Below are positions 1 to 7,009 of a stretch of DNA of 64,000 nt, piece by piece. Positions within the stretch are counted from its first letter, which is position 1. Each line of letters begins with the position of its first letter. The stretch is from Bradyrhizobium sp. URHD0069 (GTDB taxonomy: Bacteria; Pseudomonadota; Alphaproteobacteria; Rhizobiales; Xanthobacteraceae), in assembly GCF_000701345.1 (NCBI RefSeq), contig NZ_JNIJ01000011.1:124001-188000 (forward strand), given 5' to 3'. Under the pieces are notes generated by a model. The model was given only the letters and a program-made list of their open reading frames with translations, did no database searches and had not been told where the DNA came from. The translations under genes and the position numbers were made by a program.

Positions 1-68
1 AGCTTTCCCTTTTCATCGGCAAGCGTCTGCATCTCCGTGAGACGTACTATTTGGCTTTCTTTTTTCAT
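1..68 (-). CDS. Partial hypothetical protein, N-terminus only
   Basis: An open minus-strand frame starts with ATG at 66-68 and runs off the left edge of the window. A strong ribosome-binding site (GGAGGTG, 71-77) sits just upstream, which is why I accept this start. The first residues are hydrophilic (MKKESQIVRLTEMQ...). Too little is visible to assign a family. The next minus-strand gene is at 313. Confidence 0.5.
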   Translation of the reverse strand, partial: MKKESQIVRLTEMQTLADEKGK

Positions 69-268
69 GGCACCTCCGCTACTTTTCAAAATTTATGTTG
101 TCCGCGAGCATGTTTGAACCGCTTGACGAACCGCGTCTAACCCAGACACGCCTCTCATCAGCGCGGTTTCTCCGGCTGCTCATGACGGAGGGCATGGGGC
201 TTGGTCCACAGCCGGAAGTCGCCGTTTCCCCGCAGCTCCTTGTCAGCCATCGCGACAGCGCATACCCA

Positions 269-290
269 ACCCGCGCAAATTTACGCGGGT
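269..290. other. Inverted repeat in the 69-312 gap
   Basis: ACCCGCG and CGCGGGT (7 bp, 8-nt AT-rich loop) form a hairpin 23 nt beyond the stop of the minus-strand gene at 313-432. It could end that transcript but has no clear T-run. The rest of 69-312 shows no gene I can support; one 30-codon minus frame there lacks a ribosome-binding site. Confidence 0.3.
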
Positions 291-312
291 GAACTGCTAA
301 GAGCGTGAGAAG

Positions 313-432
313 TCAGGCCAGGCCGTAAATCAGCGAAACCAACAGCGCCGCAATCGCAAAGACGGCGAGCATGCACCTGATGGTGGCGACACGCTCGGTT
401 TCGCGGATGGACTGGTCAATTGGAAAACGCAT
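313..432 (-). CDS. 39-aa single-span membrane miniprotein
   Basis: A 39-residue frame begins MRFPIDQSIRETERV and ends in one hydrophobic segment (about residues 21-38, MLAVFAIAALLVSLIYGLA). Its ATG (430-432) lies one base beyond the TGA of the upstream gene (434-436), so the two are probably translationally coupled. The pair would be co-transcribed from the EcfG-type promoter at 686-711. The topology suggests a small inner-membrane protein with a short cytoplasmic N-terminus. Function is unknown. The reading frame, coupling and hydrophobic helix together make it likely to be real despite its size. Confidence 0.6.
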   Translation of the reverse strand: MRFPIDQSIRETERVATIRCMLAVFAIAALLVSLIYGLA

Positions 433-433
433 T

Positions 434-658
434 TCAGCGCGCCGTTCCCGTCGTGTCCCCGGACGGACCCGCCGCCGGCGGTGGCGCCGGGTTGACGGCC
501 GTCGATCCTGGGGTACCGCTTGGTCCGGGGTTACTTGCCACGTGCGGAGGATTCCACGGTCCCCACACCATCAGGGCGAACAGGAGAATGAACGCCGCCA
601 CGACTATCGTAATCGTTTCACGGCTTATCTTATCTTTCCGATTCTGATCATCCCGCAT
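434..658 (-). CDS. Small single-pass membrane protein, Pro/Gly-rich tail
   Basis: This is a 74-residue protein with a charged N-terminus (MRDDQNRKDKISRET), one transmembrane helix at about residues 16-33 (TITIVVAAFILLFALMVWG) and a proline/glycine/serine-rich tail, probably periplasmic. I chose the ATG at 656-658 over a longer frame because GGAGAGG lies just upstream. The longer start would also run through the promoter at 686-711, a near-perfect EcfG-type site on the same strand. It appears to be the first gene of a two-gene stress-regulated unit with 313-432. I do not recognise the family. Confidence 0.7.
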   Translation of the reverse strand: MRDDQNRKDKISRETITIVVAAFILLFALMVWGPWNPPHVASNPGPSGTPGSTAVNPAPPPAAGPSGDTTGTAR

Positions 659-685
659 GCGCCTCTCCACTTCGATGAAGGAGAA

Positions 686-711
686 AAACGCTCTCTTCTT
701 GCGATGGTTCC
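686..711 (-). promoter_or_regulatory. EcfG-type (general stress) promoter
   Basis: Read on the minus strand: GGAAC (707-711), 16 nt, CGTTT (686-690), matching the alphaproteobacterial EcfG consensus GGAAC-N16/17-CGTT. It is 28 nt upstream of the ATG of the 434-658 gene. Confidence 0.65.
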
Positions 712-904
712 GATTGTTTTCAGTCCGGCGCGGCCTCGGCAATTCCAAACGGCTTGCCCAACCTCGAGCGTCTTTTTAAGATCGACCAAGTCGGCTGGGT
801 TTGTAATCCCTGAAGGACGCTGCTGGTGACAAACGTCGAACCGGCCTACTGAGGCAAGCACGACCCCACCCTGCGGGGCTAGGGCTTAGGGTCAAGGCCG
901 TGCC

Positions 905-926
905 GGCCACGGCTCTATTCGTGGCC
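905..926. terminator. Hairpin, possible terminator
   Basis: GGCCACG (905-911) and CGTGGCC (920-926) pair over an 8-nt loop in the intergenic region before the zinc-ribbon gene. No T-run follows, so a terminator role is only possible. Confidence 0.25.
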
Positions 927-1032
927 TGCTAAACCAATCCAAAATTCCTTGGCCCAGTTCCAGCTCTTGAGATTTGTGCCAAAATTTTGTCTGAGTGTCC
1001 GCTATCGAACAGACCGGATCACCTCTGCGCCA

Positions 1033-1548
1033 CTATCGTTTGGTCGGAGTGTGGGGTGATGCGTATTCCTTCTTCCATTGTCGAGCGACCCTTGTGTCCG
1101 ACCTGCACACATAGGATGGGGCTAACTCGGATTTCTCCGGGTGAACGGGGCTTTGAGGAGCGGACCTTCGAGTGCAGCACCTGCCACCGCATCGCGAAAA
1201 TTTCCTTCCCCGTGGACCCACTAAAGACTGACGCGTTGGGTTGGCTGGCCGGCGAGCTAAAGCCACCGAGCTAGCGCGCACGGATCTCGCTTCTACATTC
1301 CATTCCCAATGGGTGTGTGTATCTTTCCACCTTTCAAGGTCTTCCTTGCGGGCTCCGCCTTGCTGTTCTTTTTCAATCGGCCATTTCCTGGGCTTGTCGG
1401 TTTGTTTAGTGGATTTCCAGTCGGTCTGCTGGCGCGGGTCGTTGGTTGGTTTCTCTTTGCTCGTGGAGCACTTCGGAATGCCAGCCCCGGAAAGCTCGCA
1501 GCCGTTCCCGCAAGCCAGAGCTCTAATCCGGGGCTCCATCGTCCTCAT
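1033..1548 (-). CDS. Possible hypothetical protein with Lys/Gln-rich TDWKSTKQTDKP core
   Basis: The minus-strand frame is open over 171 codons, but only about residues 30-85 look protein-like: hydrophilic, Lys/Glu/Gln-rich, with TDWKSTKQTDKPRKWP. This resembles short rhizobial proteins of unknown function. The part below about 1275 is antisense to the zinc-ribbon gene and is probably not translated natively. A start in the core is not obvious (an ATT codon sits where an ATG would be expected), and the expected short C-terminus reads through. It may be a degraded small gene rather than an intact one. Confidence 0.3.
   Translation of the reverse strand: MRTMEPRIRALACGNGCELSGAGIPKCSTSKEKPTNDPRQQTDWKSTKQTDKPRKWPIEKEQQGGARKEDLERWKDTHTHWEWNVEARSVRASSVALARRPANPTRQSLVGPRGRKFSRCGGRCCTRRSAPQSPVHPEKSELAPSYVCRSDTRVARQWKKEYASPHTPTKR
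1059..1274 (+). CDS. Small zinc-ribbon-like hypothetical protein
   Basis: A 71-residue protein with two CxxC knuckles (CPTCTHRM at about residues 13-20 and CSTCHR at about 38-43) and a conserved-looking end (DPLKTDALGWLAGELKPPS). It probably binds one zinc ion. The ATG at 1059 was preferred to the upstream in-frame ATG at 987 because the N-terminal extension carries no recognisable content and the Cys-rich core begins soon after 1059. I recall similar short proteins in Bradyrhizobium, but the function is unknown. It stands alone, followed by minus-strand genes. Confidence 0.7.
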   Translation: MRIPSSIVERPLCPTCTHRMGLTRISPGERGFEERTFECSTCHRIAKISFPVDPLKTDALGWLAGELKPPS

Positions 1549-1729
1549 CTGCCCATGCGGTTCGAGGGTTTTGCACGGGATGAGGCAACGGCCCCCGATG
1601 CTCTGCCACGCTGAGTAAATCCCTCCGATTGAACCACCGTTGACATTGCGGACATCGCAACATGTCGTCGCCGTCGAACGATCGTCCTTGGGTGCGGGTT
1701 CCGCGCTCGAACATACTAAGCTCGCGCAT
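1523..1729 (-). CDS. Small CxxC protein, zinc-finger-like
   Basis: A 68-residue protein with CPQCQRWFNRRDLL near residues 26-39 and histidines shortly after (AEHRGPLPHP), giving a possible C2H2-like metal site. The ATG at 1727-1729 overlaps the TGA (1729-1731) of the upstream gene as TGATG, so translation is probably coupled. An ATG at the MLRC segment (1663) would give a shorter 46-residue protein. Function is unknown. Confidence 0.6.
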   Translation of the reverse strand: MRELSMFERGTRTQGRSFDGDDMLRCPQCQRWFNRRDLLSVAEHRGPLPHPVQNPRTAWADEDDGAPD

Positions 1730-1944
1730 CAAGATCTAAGGCTAACGGCGTTGCGCAGGCGAGCCTCCTGGTAACTCGCCCCTTCCAGCCATGCTTCATT
1801 TTTTGCCAAATCTTTCAGCGCGCGTGCAAGCCGATGCGCGGCGCGCCGTTCTGCCCCTGGCGGCATCGCGCGCGCCTTACGCATCATATCGGCCGCAGCA
1901 TGGCGGTAGGCATAGGAACGACGGAGGAACAGCAAATTGCTCAT
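1729..1944 (-). CDS. Arg/Ala-rich small hypothetical protein
   Basis: A 71-residue basic, helical protein (MSNLLFLRRSYAYRHAA...) rich in Arg and Ala. I chose the ATG at 1942-1944 because CAGGAG lies 7 nt upstream; the frame is open to 1983 but the extra residues look random. It overlaps the next gene by one base. No known domain is visible. I recall similar short proteins in Bradyrhizobium, but no function. Confidence 0.65.
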   Translation of the reverse strand: MSNLLFLRRSYAYRHAAADMMRKARAMPPGAERRAAHRLARALKDLAKNEAWLEGASYQEARLRNAVSLRS

Positions 1945-2094
1945 GGTTCGGCTCCTGATGGGAACACCATCATTACCCAGCATTCCTGAACGCTGCCTGA
2001 AAGCTGTTTTTCATTAAAATTCATTCACATCTCGCCAAGGCCGTTCACGGGAGATAACAGATCCTTGAGCGAGTGGCATACCAACAGGAAACTG

Positions 2095-2120
2095 GGAACT
2101 CTTCCACGCATCGTAAGTTT
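2095..2120 (+). promoter_or_regulatory. Probable EcfG-type promoter
   Basis: GGAAC (2095-2099), 16 nt, AGTTT (2116-2120), with the first base of the -10 element off consensus (A for C). It lies 34 nt upstream of the exported 77-aa gene at 2154. Confidence 0.45.
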
Positions 2121-2153
2121 CACCCGCGTCATCTACCAAGGGAGATCATCCTC

Positions 2154-2387
2154 ATGATGAAAACCAAGTTGTTGATCGGCGCGCTGGCAATCGCAGGGCT
2201 CGTCGCCTCGCCGCTCGTCGCGGATGCGAAATCGAAAAAGGACAGCAAGCAGCATTCGTCCACGACCAGCGGCGCCAACATGAAGTCAACGAAGTCAACG
2301 AAGTCCGCTACGGAAAATCCTTCAAGCCAGGGCAACGTTGGACCCGGCACGAGTAACGTTGGCGGCCCACAACCCGGCGGACGTTAG
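2154..2387 (+). CDS. Small exported Ser/Thr/Lys-rich protein
   Basis: A 77-residue protein with a clear signal peptide (MMKTKLLIGALAIAGLVASPLVADA, cleavage near residue 25) and a low-complexity mature part rich in Lys, Ser, Thr and Gly, including a short repeat of KST. GGGAG lies upstream of the ATG. A strong Rho-independent terminator follows at 2411-2441 and a probable stress promoter precedes it, so it is a monocistronic unit. The periplasmic function is unknown. The mature part is likely disordered. Confidence 0.75.
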   Translation: MMKTKLLIGALAIAGLVASPLVADAKSKKDSKQHSSTTSGANMKSTKSTKSATENPSSQGNVGPGTSNVGGPQPGGR

Positions 2388-2410
2388 GCGTCGAAAAACC
2401 TACTCTTCGC

Positions 2411-2441
2411 AAGGCCCCGAGGACATTCGGGGCCTTCTCCT
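2411..2441 (+). terminator. Rho-independent terminator
   Basis: A perfect 10-bp stem (AAGGCCCCGA/TCGGGGCCTT, 2411-2420 with 2427-2436) with a 6-nt loop, then a T/C-rich tail. It ends the 2154-2387 gene. Confidence 0.75.
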
Positions 2442-2652
2442 TAGGTCTGACAGTTTGCGGCAAACGTCGCCTTCGCAAGTGCTTTACACCTATGCAACGT
2501 GCCGCTGCGCCGCGGATGTGGAACACACAGCCACCGCCGGCAAGACCTCATGCGAAAGCGAAGGCGCGCCAGATCGAGGGACGCTCAAAGATGAGCAAGC
2601 GCCAACTGGAAAACGCGCCCGGGTTCCGCTGACGCACTTATGACGGCGGCGA

Positions 2653-2982
2653 TCACGCTGCCATCTTTCGGCAGCTTTCGGCGCAAGTCTGGCACATGGC
2701 CACGCACTCCTCCATTCCGCCGATACGCTCGCAGTCTGCCGCGCATTCGGCGCAGATCTCGGCGCATTCGCGACACGTGTGCTTGTGATGGGGCGTGTTG
2801 ATCAGCATGAAATGGGCTGACGTGCGGCACATCTCCGCGCATGCCATCATCAGACGAAAATGCGCTGGCTCGACGTGTTTTCCACCTGCTACCAGACAAT
2901 GACTCATCGCCGTGCTGAGGCAGATTCTGTAACAGCTCAGGCAGGCCTCGATGCAGCGGTTCATCTCTTCGGTTATCGGCAT
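2653..2982 (-). CDS. Four-helix-bundle copper-binding protein (DUF326/Csp3-like)
   Basis: The 109-residue protein has 16 cysteines at 10, 14, 17, 21, 29, 48, 52, 70, 73, 77, 80, 84, 93, 97, 100 and 104. Most are spaced CxxC or CxxxC along predicted helices. This is the pattern of the Csp copper-storage proteins, whose cysteines line the core of a four-helix bundle and hold many Cu(I) ions. No signal peptide is visible, so it would be the cytosolic Csp3 type. AAAGGAA precedes the chosen ATG; the frame is open further upstream without coding character. It is monocistronic, with neighbours on both strands that look like stress proteins. Confidence 0.85.
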   Translation of the reverse strand: MPITEEMNRCIEACLSCYRICLSTAMSHCLVAGGKHVEPAHFRLMMACAEMCRTSAHFMLINTPHHKHTCRECAEICAECAADCERIGGMEECVAMCQTCAESCRKMAA

Positions 2983-3110
2983 TGCCTCGGTTCCTTTCCG
3001 AGTGAGGTTTGGGCAAGACAGCAAAAGGCTTACCAACCTGAGCGCTAGCAAACTCGAGGAGCGAATGCACAACGGCTCCGTCAATGATGGCGGGGCTTTG
3101 CTTGGGGTCT

Positions 3111-3311
3111 TCAGCCGCACGTTCCCTTCAGGAAAGAAAGGCCACTGACGGTCAATCGATCCTCATCGGTTTCGCCGTTGGCAACCAGGCTTTCCAGGTA
3201 AGTTTCAAGCTCTGGAAGCTTCCGCTCGAAATCATCTGCCATCCCCACGAGGACGCAGGTGTTTTTGATGCGCTCGATCGGCTTCTCGAAAACGTTGATT
3301 TCCGTGTGCAT
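3111..3311 (-). CDS. Small hypothetical protein (stress promoter)
   Basis: A 66-residue acidic protein (MHTEINVFEKPIERIKNT...) with mixed helix propensity and no known motif. The ATG at 3309-3311 has GAGGG upstream and lies about 21 nt from the symmetric EcfG-type promoter at 3332-3358. Codon use is normal for the window. The longer frame to 3386 would read through the promoter, so I rejected it. Function is unknown; regulation suggests a general stress role. Confidence 0.6.
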   Translation of the reverse strand: MHTEINVFEKPIERIKNTCVLVGMADDFERKLPELETYLESLVANGETDEDRLTVSGLSFLKGTCG

Positions 3312-3331
3312 GGCAGTGCCCTCGATCCCGG

Positions 3332-3358
3332 GGAACGTACTCGCGCGAATTTCGTTCC
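3332..3358. promoter_or_regulatory. Symmetric, bidirectional EcfG-type promoter
   Basis: On the plus strand: GGAAC (3332-3336), 16 nt, CGTTCC (3353-3358). The ends are reverse complements, so the minus strand reads GGAAC-N16-CGTTCC as well. One site can therefore drive 3380-3598 (plus) and 3111-3311 (minus), with start codons 22 and 21 nt away. Confidence 0.65.
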
Positions 3359-3379
3359 TGAATATCAATGGAGGAAGCG

Positions 3380-3598
3380 ATGCCATACGCTCTATTCGAA
3401 AATGACGCCAAGCTAAGCCGCGCGTTCCCTACCGAGGTGGATGCTTGGCGATGTGCCGAAGACAGCGGTCTTGTGGTCGCCGGCGTTCACGGGGAAAAGC
3501 GGCTCGAGGATAACTACGCCATTAAGCCCTGCCCGCCCGACTCCGAGGAAACGGCATGGCCCGGCATTGATCTATTCGGCATCAACAAGCTGACCTAG
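3380..3598 (+). CDS. Small hypothetical protein (stress promoter)
   Basis: A 72-residue protein (MPYALFENDAKLSRAFPTEVDAW...) with a GGAGGAAG ribosome-binding site 6 nt before the ATG at 3380. It reads like a one-domain alpha/beta protein with a Pro-rich C-terminus. Short proteins with this beginning occur in rhizobia, to my recollection, but I cannot name a function. It is divergent from 3111-3311 and shares the symmetric promoter. Confidence 0.7.
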   Translation: MPYALFENDAKLSRAFPTEVDAWRCAEDSGLVVAGVHGEKRLEDNYAIKPCPPDSEETAWPGIDLFGINKLT

Positions 3599-3742
3599 TT
3601 CTCCCAAGCCTGCCGTGGCAAGCGACCACCGCCGGATTGAGTCATCGCGGATGCCAATAGCGCCACTGCGCTGTCCGCAAGCGTGCTCGCCCCCAAAATT
3701 CGCAGCGTTCGATGCGCAAGTAACGTCCAACTGTCCTCCGCT

Positions 3743-4558
3743 CTATGACTGGTTATTTTGTAAAAGCTCAATATAGCGAGCTGCGGATCGTTCCAAGGTC
3801 TGGGCGCCGTCCGTCATCACCTGGCGTCCGGGAAAGGCGCCGTAAATCCGATCAAACTTCCACGGCACCAAGGTGTCGGCAATGCGGCGGACCGTCGCCG
3901 CCGAGAGCGGCATCATGTTGGGATAGCTCCAGAGGAACGAGACCCGGCTGACGTCCGCCGCCACCTGGAGAATATCCCCGCTCAAGATCGCACCGCGTCC
4001 CTCGGCGCCGTCTGCCCAATGAAGCACCGTTCCGCCAGGAAAGTGGCCGCCGAGCCGGAGCAGCGTCACGCCTTGCGCGATCTCCAGCGCGTCGCCCCGC
4101 CAATGGCGAATCGCCGGATCGGAGCGCATGATCCATTCGGCATCCGCGGCGTGCAGATGGACCGGGCAGTCAAAGCTGCGAGCCCAATCCTGCATGCGCG
4201 TATAATAATGCGGGTGCGAGATCGCGATCGCATGCAGACCGCCCAATCCGCGAACGAGCGCCTCGGTGGCATCGTCCAGCAAGCTGATACAGTCCCACAG
4301 GATATTACCTTGGGGGGTCCGCAACAGCAACGCGCGCTGGCCGATACCAAATTGCGGATGGGTGTGAATTTCGAGTAGACCCGCCTCCAGCTGCCGCCAA
4401 CCATTAACGTGCCCGCTGGCGAGCTTCTCGGGCGTCGTCCAGACCTGTCCGCCGCGCGGCACGAACTGACGTTCATCCTCGCAGATCAGGCAGCGGGAGG
4501 GCGGCGCGGAAGTCTCGGGGTACGAGGTGCCGCAAGTGTCGCAGATTTGGATCGGCAT
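3743..4558 (-). CDS. MBL-fold metallohydrolase with N-terminal zinc ribbon
   Basis: The 271-residue protein begins with a rubredoxin-like/zinc-ribbon knuckle (C6-x2-C9 and C23-x2-C26). A metallo-beta-lactamase fold follows. The canonical HxHxDH is reduced to SHPHYY at about residues 114-119; a later GGHFPGG and LSGDIL supply further expected ligands. The incomplete first metal motif suggests a changed or single-metal site. It is probably a cytoplasmic hydrolase of unknown substrate. The ATG at 4556-4558 follows GAAGGAG. It is monocistronic. Confidence 0.8.
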   Translation of the reverse strand: MPIQICDTCGTSYPETSAPPSRCLICEDERQFVPRGGQVWTTPEKLASGHVNGWRQLEAGLLEIHTHPQFGIGQRALLLRTPQGNILWDCISLLDDATEALVRGLGGLHAIAISHPHYYTRMQDWARSFDCPVHLHAADAEWIMRSDPAIRHWRGDALEIAQGVTLLRLGGHFPGGTVLHWADGAEGRGAILSGDILQVAADVSRVSFLWSYPNMMPLSAATVRRIADTLVPWKFDRIYGAFPGRQVMTDGAQTLERSAARYIELLQNNQS

Positions 4559-4859
4559 CGAAACTCCTTCATCGCAAGCATGCAGCAGATGGCAGCTCGA
4601 AAGCCACCGTTATGATCTGAGACAATAAATCGCTGAGAGCATCCATGGAACATCATGATTGTGTCGACGAAGACATGTTTGTGCGTGGTCCTTCTCGACG
4701 GGGTGAGAAACGCTCGTTACGAGGCCCGCATTACCCTCCTCCGTCTCCCCTGCGCCTGACAATCCACACGAGGTCTCGAAAGCCCCCAAATTTCGGACCC
4801 TCGCCTCGTCGGCAAAAAGCCGGTATGGCGGCTCTTTCGTGACGTTCCCGATAACAAAT

Positions 4860-4994
4860 GCGTGCGGAGTGTCGGTTAGCGAACACACTCCTGAACCGAA
4901 TTCCGCTACTGTAACTCAGCGCAGCCCCACAGTTTGCGCTCCTCCAGTTGAAGCCCCGTTCCGCAGTCCCCTGCGGAACGGGGCTTTTACTATC
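4860..4994. ncRNA. Candidate structured small RNA (strand uncertain)
   Basis: There is no convincing protein gene in 4559-5169, yet it holds two conserved-looking hairpins: GGAGTGT/ACACTCC (4866-4872 with 4885-4891) and a perfect 16-bp stem at 4951-4986. On the plus strand the second ends in TTTT like a terminator. On the minus strand a TATAAT (5001-5006) lies just ahead of it, so a minus transcript could start with that hairpin. Either reading gives a small RNA of roughly 120-130 nt. Confidence 0.35.
4951..4988 (+). terminator. Strong orphan Rho-independent terminator
   Basis: A perfect 16-bp stem (AAGCCCCGTTCCGCAG, 4951-4966, with 4971-4986), a TCCC loop and a following TTTT. No plus-strand protein gene precedes it, hence the small-RNA proposal. 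Confidence 0.6.
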
Positions 4995-5169
4995 CCAAGT
5001 ATTATAGAGCGTACTTCTTCTCAATAGAGAACGAAGTCGGGCGGTCGCCACAAGACGACGACGCCAGTCCGGCAATATCCGCTGCGTGTCGGCGAACATA
5101 GCGAGTTTTTTCGCCAAGCCGGCTTCTCGGCTCGTTCATTGAAAGCCGTCCCGGGGAAGCCAGATCTTC

Positions 5170-6033
5170 TCAGATCTGGCGCCGACCGAGCGCAAGGATC
5201 TTTTCGGCGGCACGAAGGTGCGGCTTGTCGATCATCTTGCCATCGATCTTCACGACGCCGGAATTCGGATTATCCTTGAACGCTGCAACGACTTTCTGCG
5301 ACCATGCGATTTCCTCATCGGTCGGCATGAAGGCCGCATTGACGATATCAACATGCTTCGGATGAATAACGGCTTTCGACAGGAAGCCGTCGTGCCGCGC
5401 GGCAATTGCTTCCTGCCTTAGCGCGGCCAGGTCATCGATGTCGGTGGCGATTGTATCGATTGCTACCACGCCGGCGGCCGCCGCGCTGATCAGGCAGAGA
5501 TCGCGAGCCAAAAGAAACGGGCCGTGATAACGGCCGTTAGTTCGGTTGCGCGAGGAGCCGAGCGAAGCGGCGAGATCCTCGGCGCCCCACATCATGCCCC
5601 ACAAGCGCGGACTGGCGCCCTCAAAGTCGAGCAATTTGAGCACTGCCCGTGCTGTCTCCGTCGCCACGACGACGATCCGAGTGCTTCCATGCTCAAAGCC
5701 CGATGCTGCCTCGAACGCGTCGAGATACAAGGCCAAGTGATTGACATCGGCCGCGCCGGCGCATTTTGGCAAAACGATTCCGTCGGGCCGGCCCGGCATA
5801 ACGGCAGCGAGGTCGCCGAGAGTCATGCCGGTATCGAGTGCATTGACCCGAATGTATACTTTCTGGCCCGGATTGCGCGCATCAAGCATGCCGCGTGTGA
5901 TGGCCCGCGCGGCAACCTTCTGGTCCGGCGCGATTGAATCTTCCAGATCGAGTATCAAAGCGTCGGCCGCCGTCTTCTTCGCGCTTTCGAATTTACGGAC
6001 GCTATCGCCGGGAACAAACAAGAATGATCGCAT
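5170..6033 (-). CDS. HpcH/HpaI aldolase/CitE-type CoA-ester lyase
   Basis: A 287-residue TIM-barrel lyase of the CitE/malyl-CoA lyase group. It begins MRSFLFVPGD and has the DLED motif (about 29-32), the conserved Arg in IRVNALDTG (about 61-69), TET (about 125-127) and WGAEDLAASLG (about 149-159). The family cleaves or forms 3-hydroxyacyl-CoA esters such as malyl-CoA or citramalyl-CoA, using Mg2+. The next gene upstream (MaoC hydratase, 4-nt gap) makes a 3-hydroxyacyl-CoA substrate plausible. The hairpin GCCAGATCT/AGATCTGGC (5159-5180) spans the stop codon and may end the operon. Confidence 0.85.
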   Translation of the reverse strand: MRSFLFVPGDSVRKFESAKKTAADALILDLEDSIAPDQKVAARAITRGMLDARNPGQKVYIRVNALDTGMTLGDLAAVMPGRPDGIVLPKCAGAADVNHLALYLDAFEAASGFEHGSTRIVVVATETARAVLKLLDFEGASPRLWGMMWGAEDLAASLGSSRNRTNGRYHGPFLLARDLCLISAAAAGVVAIDTIATDIDDLAALRQEAIAARHDGFLSKAVIHPKHVDIVNAAFMPTDEEIAWSQKVVAAFKDNPNSGVVKIDGKMIDKPHLRAAEKILALGRRQI

Positions 6034-6037
6034 CGCA

Positions 6038-6493
6038 TCAAGCTTTCGGTCTGCAGTGCATCAAGCCGGTGCGCCGACAGCTTGCAACCACCTCACCGCG
6101 CTGATTTGTCGCCGTATGCTCGAATTCAACGACGCCCTGAGTCGGCCGCGATTTGCTGGCGCGCTTTGAAATGATCTTGGTATGCGCCTTCAGCGTGTCG
6201 CCGTGAAACACCGGCTTCGGAAATTTGACGTCGGTCATGCCGAGATTGCCGACCGTTGTGCCAAGAGTAGTATCGTAGACGCTCATGCCGATCATGATTG
6301 CGAGCGTGTAGAGGCTGTTAAACAGCCGCTGACCAAATTCAGTATTTTCCGAGAAATGGGCGTCGAGATGCAGCGGCTGCGGATTCATCGTCAGCAGACT
6401 GAACATTGTATTGTCCATCTCGGTAACCGTCCGGCTGAATTCATGATGAAATTCCTGACCTATCTCAAACTCCTCGAAAAATAATCCCGCCAT
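6038..6493 (-). CDS. MaoC-family (R)-hydratase
   Basis: A 151-residue hot-dog-fold hydratase beginning MAGLFFEEFEIGQEF. The MaoC/mesaconyl-CoA hydratase hallmark is visible as MNPQPLHLDAHFSENTEFG (about 36-54), where an Asp and His form the catalytic site. The family hydrates enoyl-CoA esters. It is the first intact gene of the operon with the CitE-like lyase. A second ATG at 6496 sits too close to AAGGGG to be favoured. Beyond it lie crotonase and CoA-transferase remnants on the same strand, so this operon was once longer. Confidence 0.85.
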   Translation of the reverse strand: MAGLFFEEFEIGQEFHHEFSRTVTEMDNTMFSLLTMNPQPLHLDAHFSENTEFGQRLFNSLYTLAIMIGMSVYDTTLGTTVGNLGMTDVKFPKPVFHGDTLKAHTKIISKRASKSRPTQGVVEFEHTATNQRGEVVASCRRTGLMHCRPKA

Positions 6494-6551
6494 CATTTCC
6501 CCTTCCCAGTTGTTGGTTTCCTCAGTTTCCTCAAATGTCGATTATTCACGG

Positions 6552-6797
6552 TCAGCGCCCGGTATATTTCGGCGGCCGCTTCTCAACGAAATCGACAAGT
6601 CCTTTCTCGCACTCCTGCGTGGTCGCGACCAGCCCAAAACTCTCGGCGGCACTCTTGATCACGCGACGATAGCCCGCGTAACGCCCGCCTAAAGGCGTCG
6701 CGATCGACCTTCATGACGATGGGTCACTTCGCGGCCAATCGCCGCGCAATTGTGCAATCGCATCCGAGACGGTGTAGTGAACGAGTTCAGTAGGCAT
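6552..6797 (-). pseudogene. Enoyl-CoA hydratase (crotonase) remnant
   Basis: The ATG at 6795-6797 opens a typical crotonase start (MPTELVHYTVSDAIA) that stops after 28 codons. Downstream, in shifted frames, is MKVDRDAFRRA and then a typical crotonase C-terminus (AGYRRVIKSAAESFGLV, ECEKGLVDFVEKRPP, ending KYTGR at 6552). About 246 nt remain of the usual 780, so the centre with the oxyanion-hole and catalytic residues is gone. It is upstream of, and on the same strand as, the MaoC and CitE genes. Confidence 0.65.
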
Positions 6798-6799
6798 GG

Positions 6800-6928
6800 C
6801 GCCCTGATCTCCCGTTGGTAACCCGCTCGAAGCGGGTTGGGTAAAGGGAAGAGGATGGTCATCGATGAGTCAAGCATCCGCGCGGGTGTTGCGCCAGCAA
6901 GCAATTCCTTGATCGGCATATCGGCCAT
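6800..6928 (-). pseudogene. Possible CoA-transferase N-terminal remnant
   Basis: The frame starting at 6928 (MADMPIKELLAGATPARMLDSSM) resembles, with a probable frameshift, the LLAGxRVLDxS start of CaiB/BaiF (class III) CoA transferases. The rest is missing. It runs into the crotonase remnant, supporting a large deletion across two or more genes. The assignment rests on a few residues. Confidence 0.3.
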
Positions 6929-7009
6929 CGATACAACTCCAGAAGGAAGCAATTTCCCTATCAACAAATAATCCAAATGTCCGCTTCCAAAAAAGGCGAG
7001 GAAAGTCGC

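Noticed and set aside
371..829. Plus-strand 150-codon frame near the left end.
   Set aside because: Antisense to the membrane miniprotein gene and its promoter; Arg-rich with no ribosome site.
4610..4888. Minus-strand 92-codon frame in the 4559-5169 gap.
   Set aside because: No ribosome site and no sensible composition; it overlaps the structured RNA candidate.
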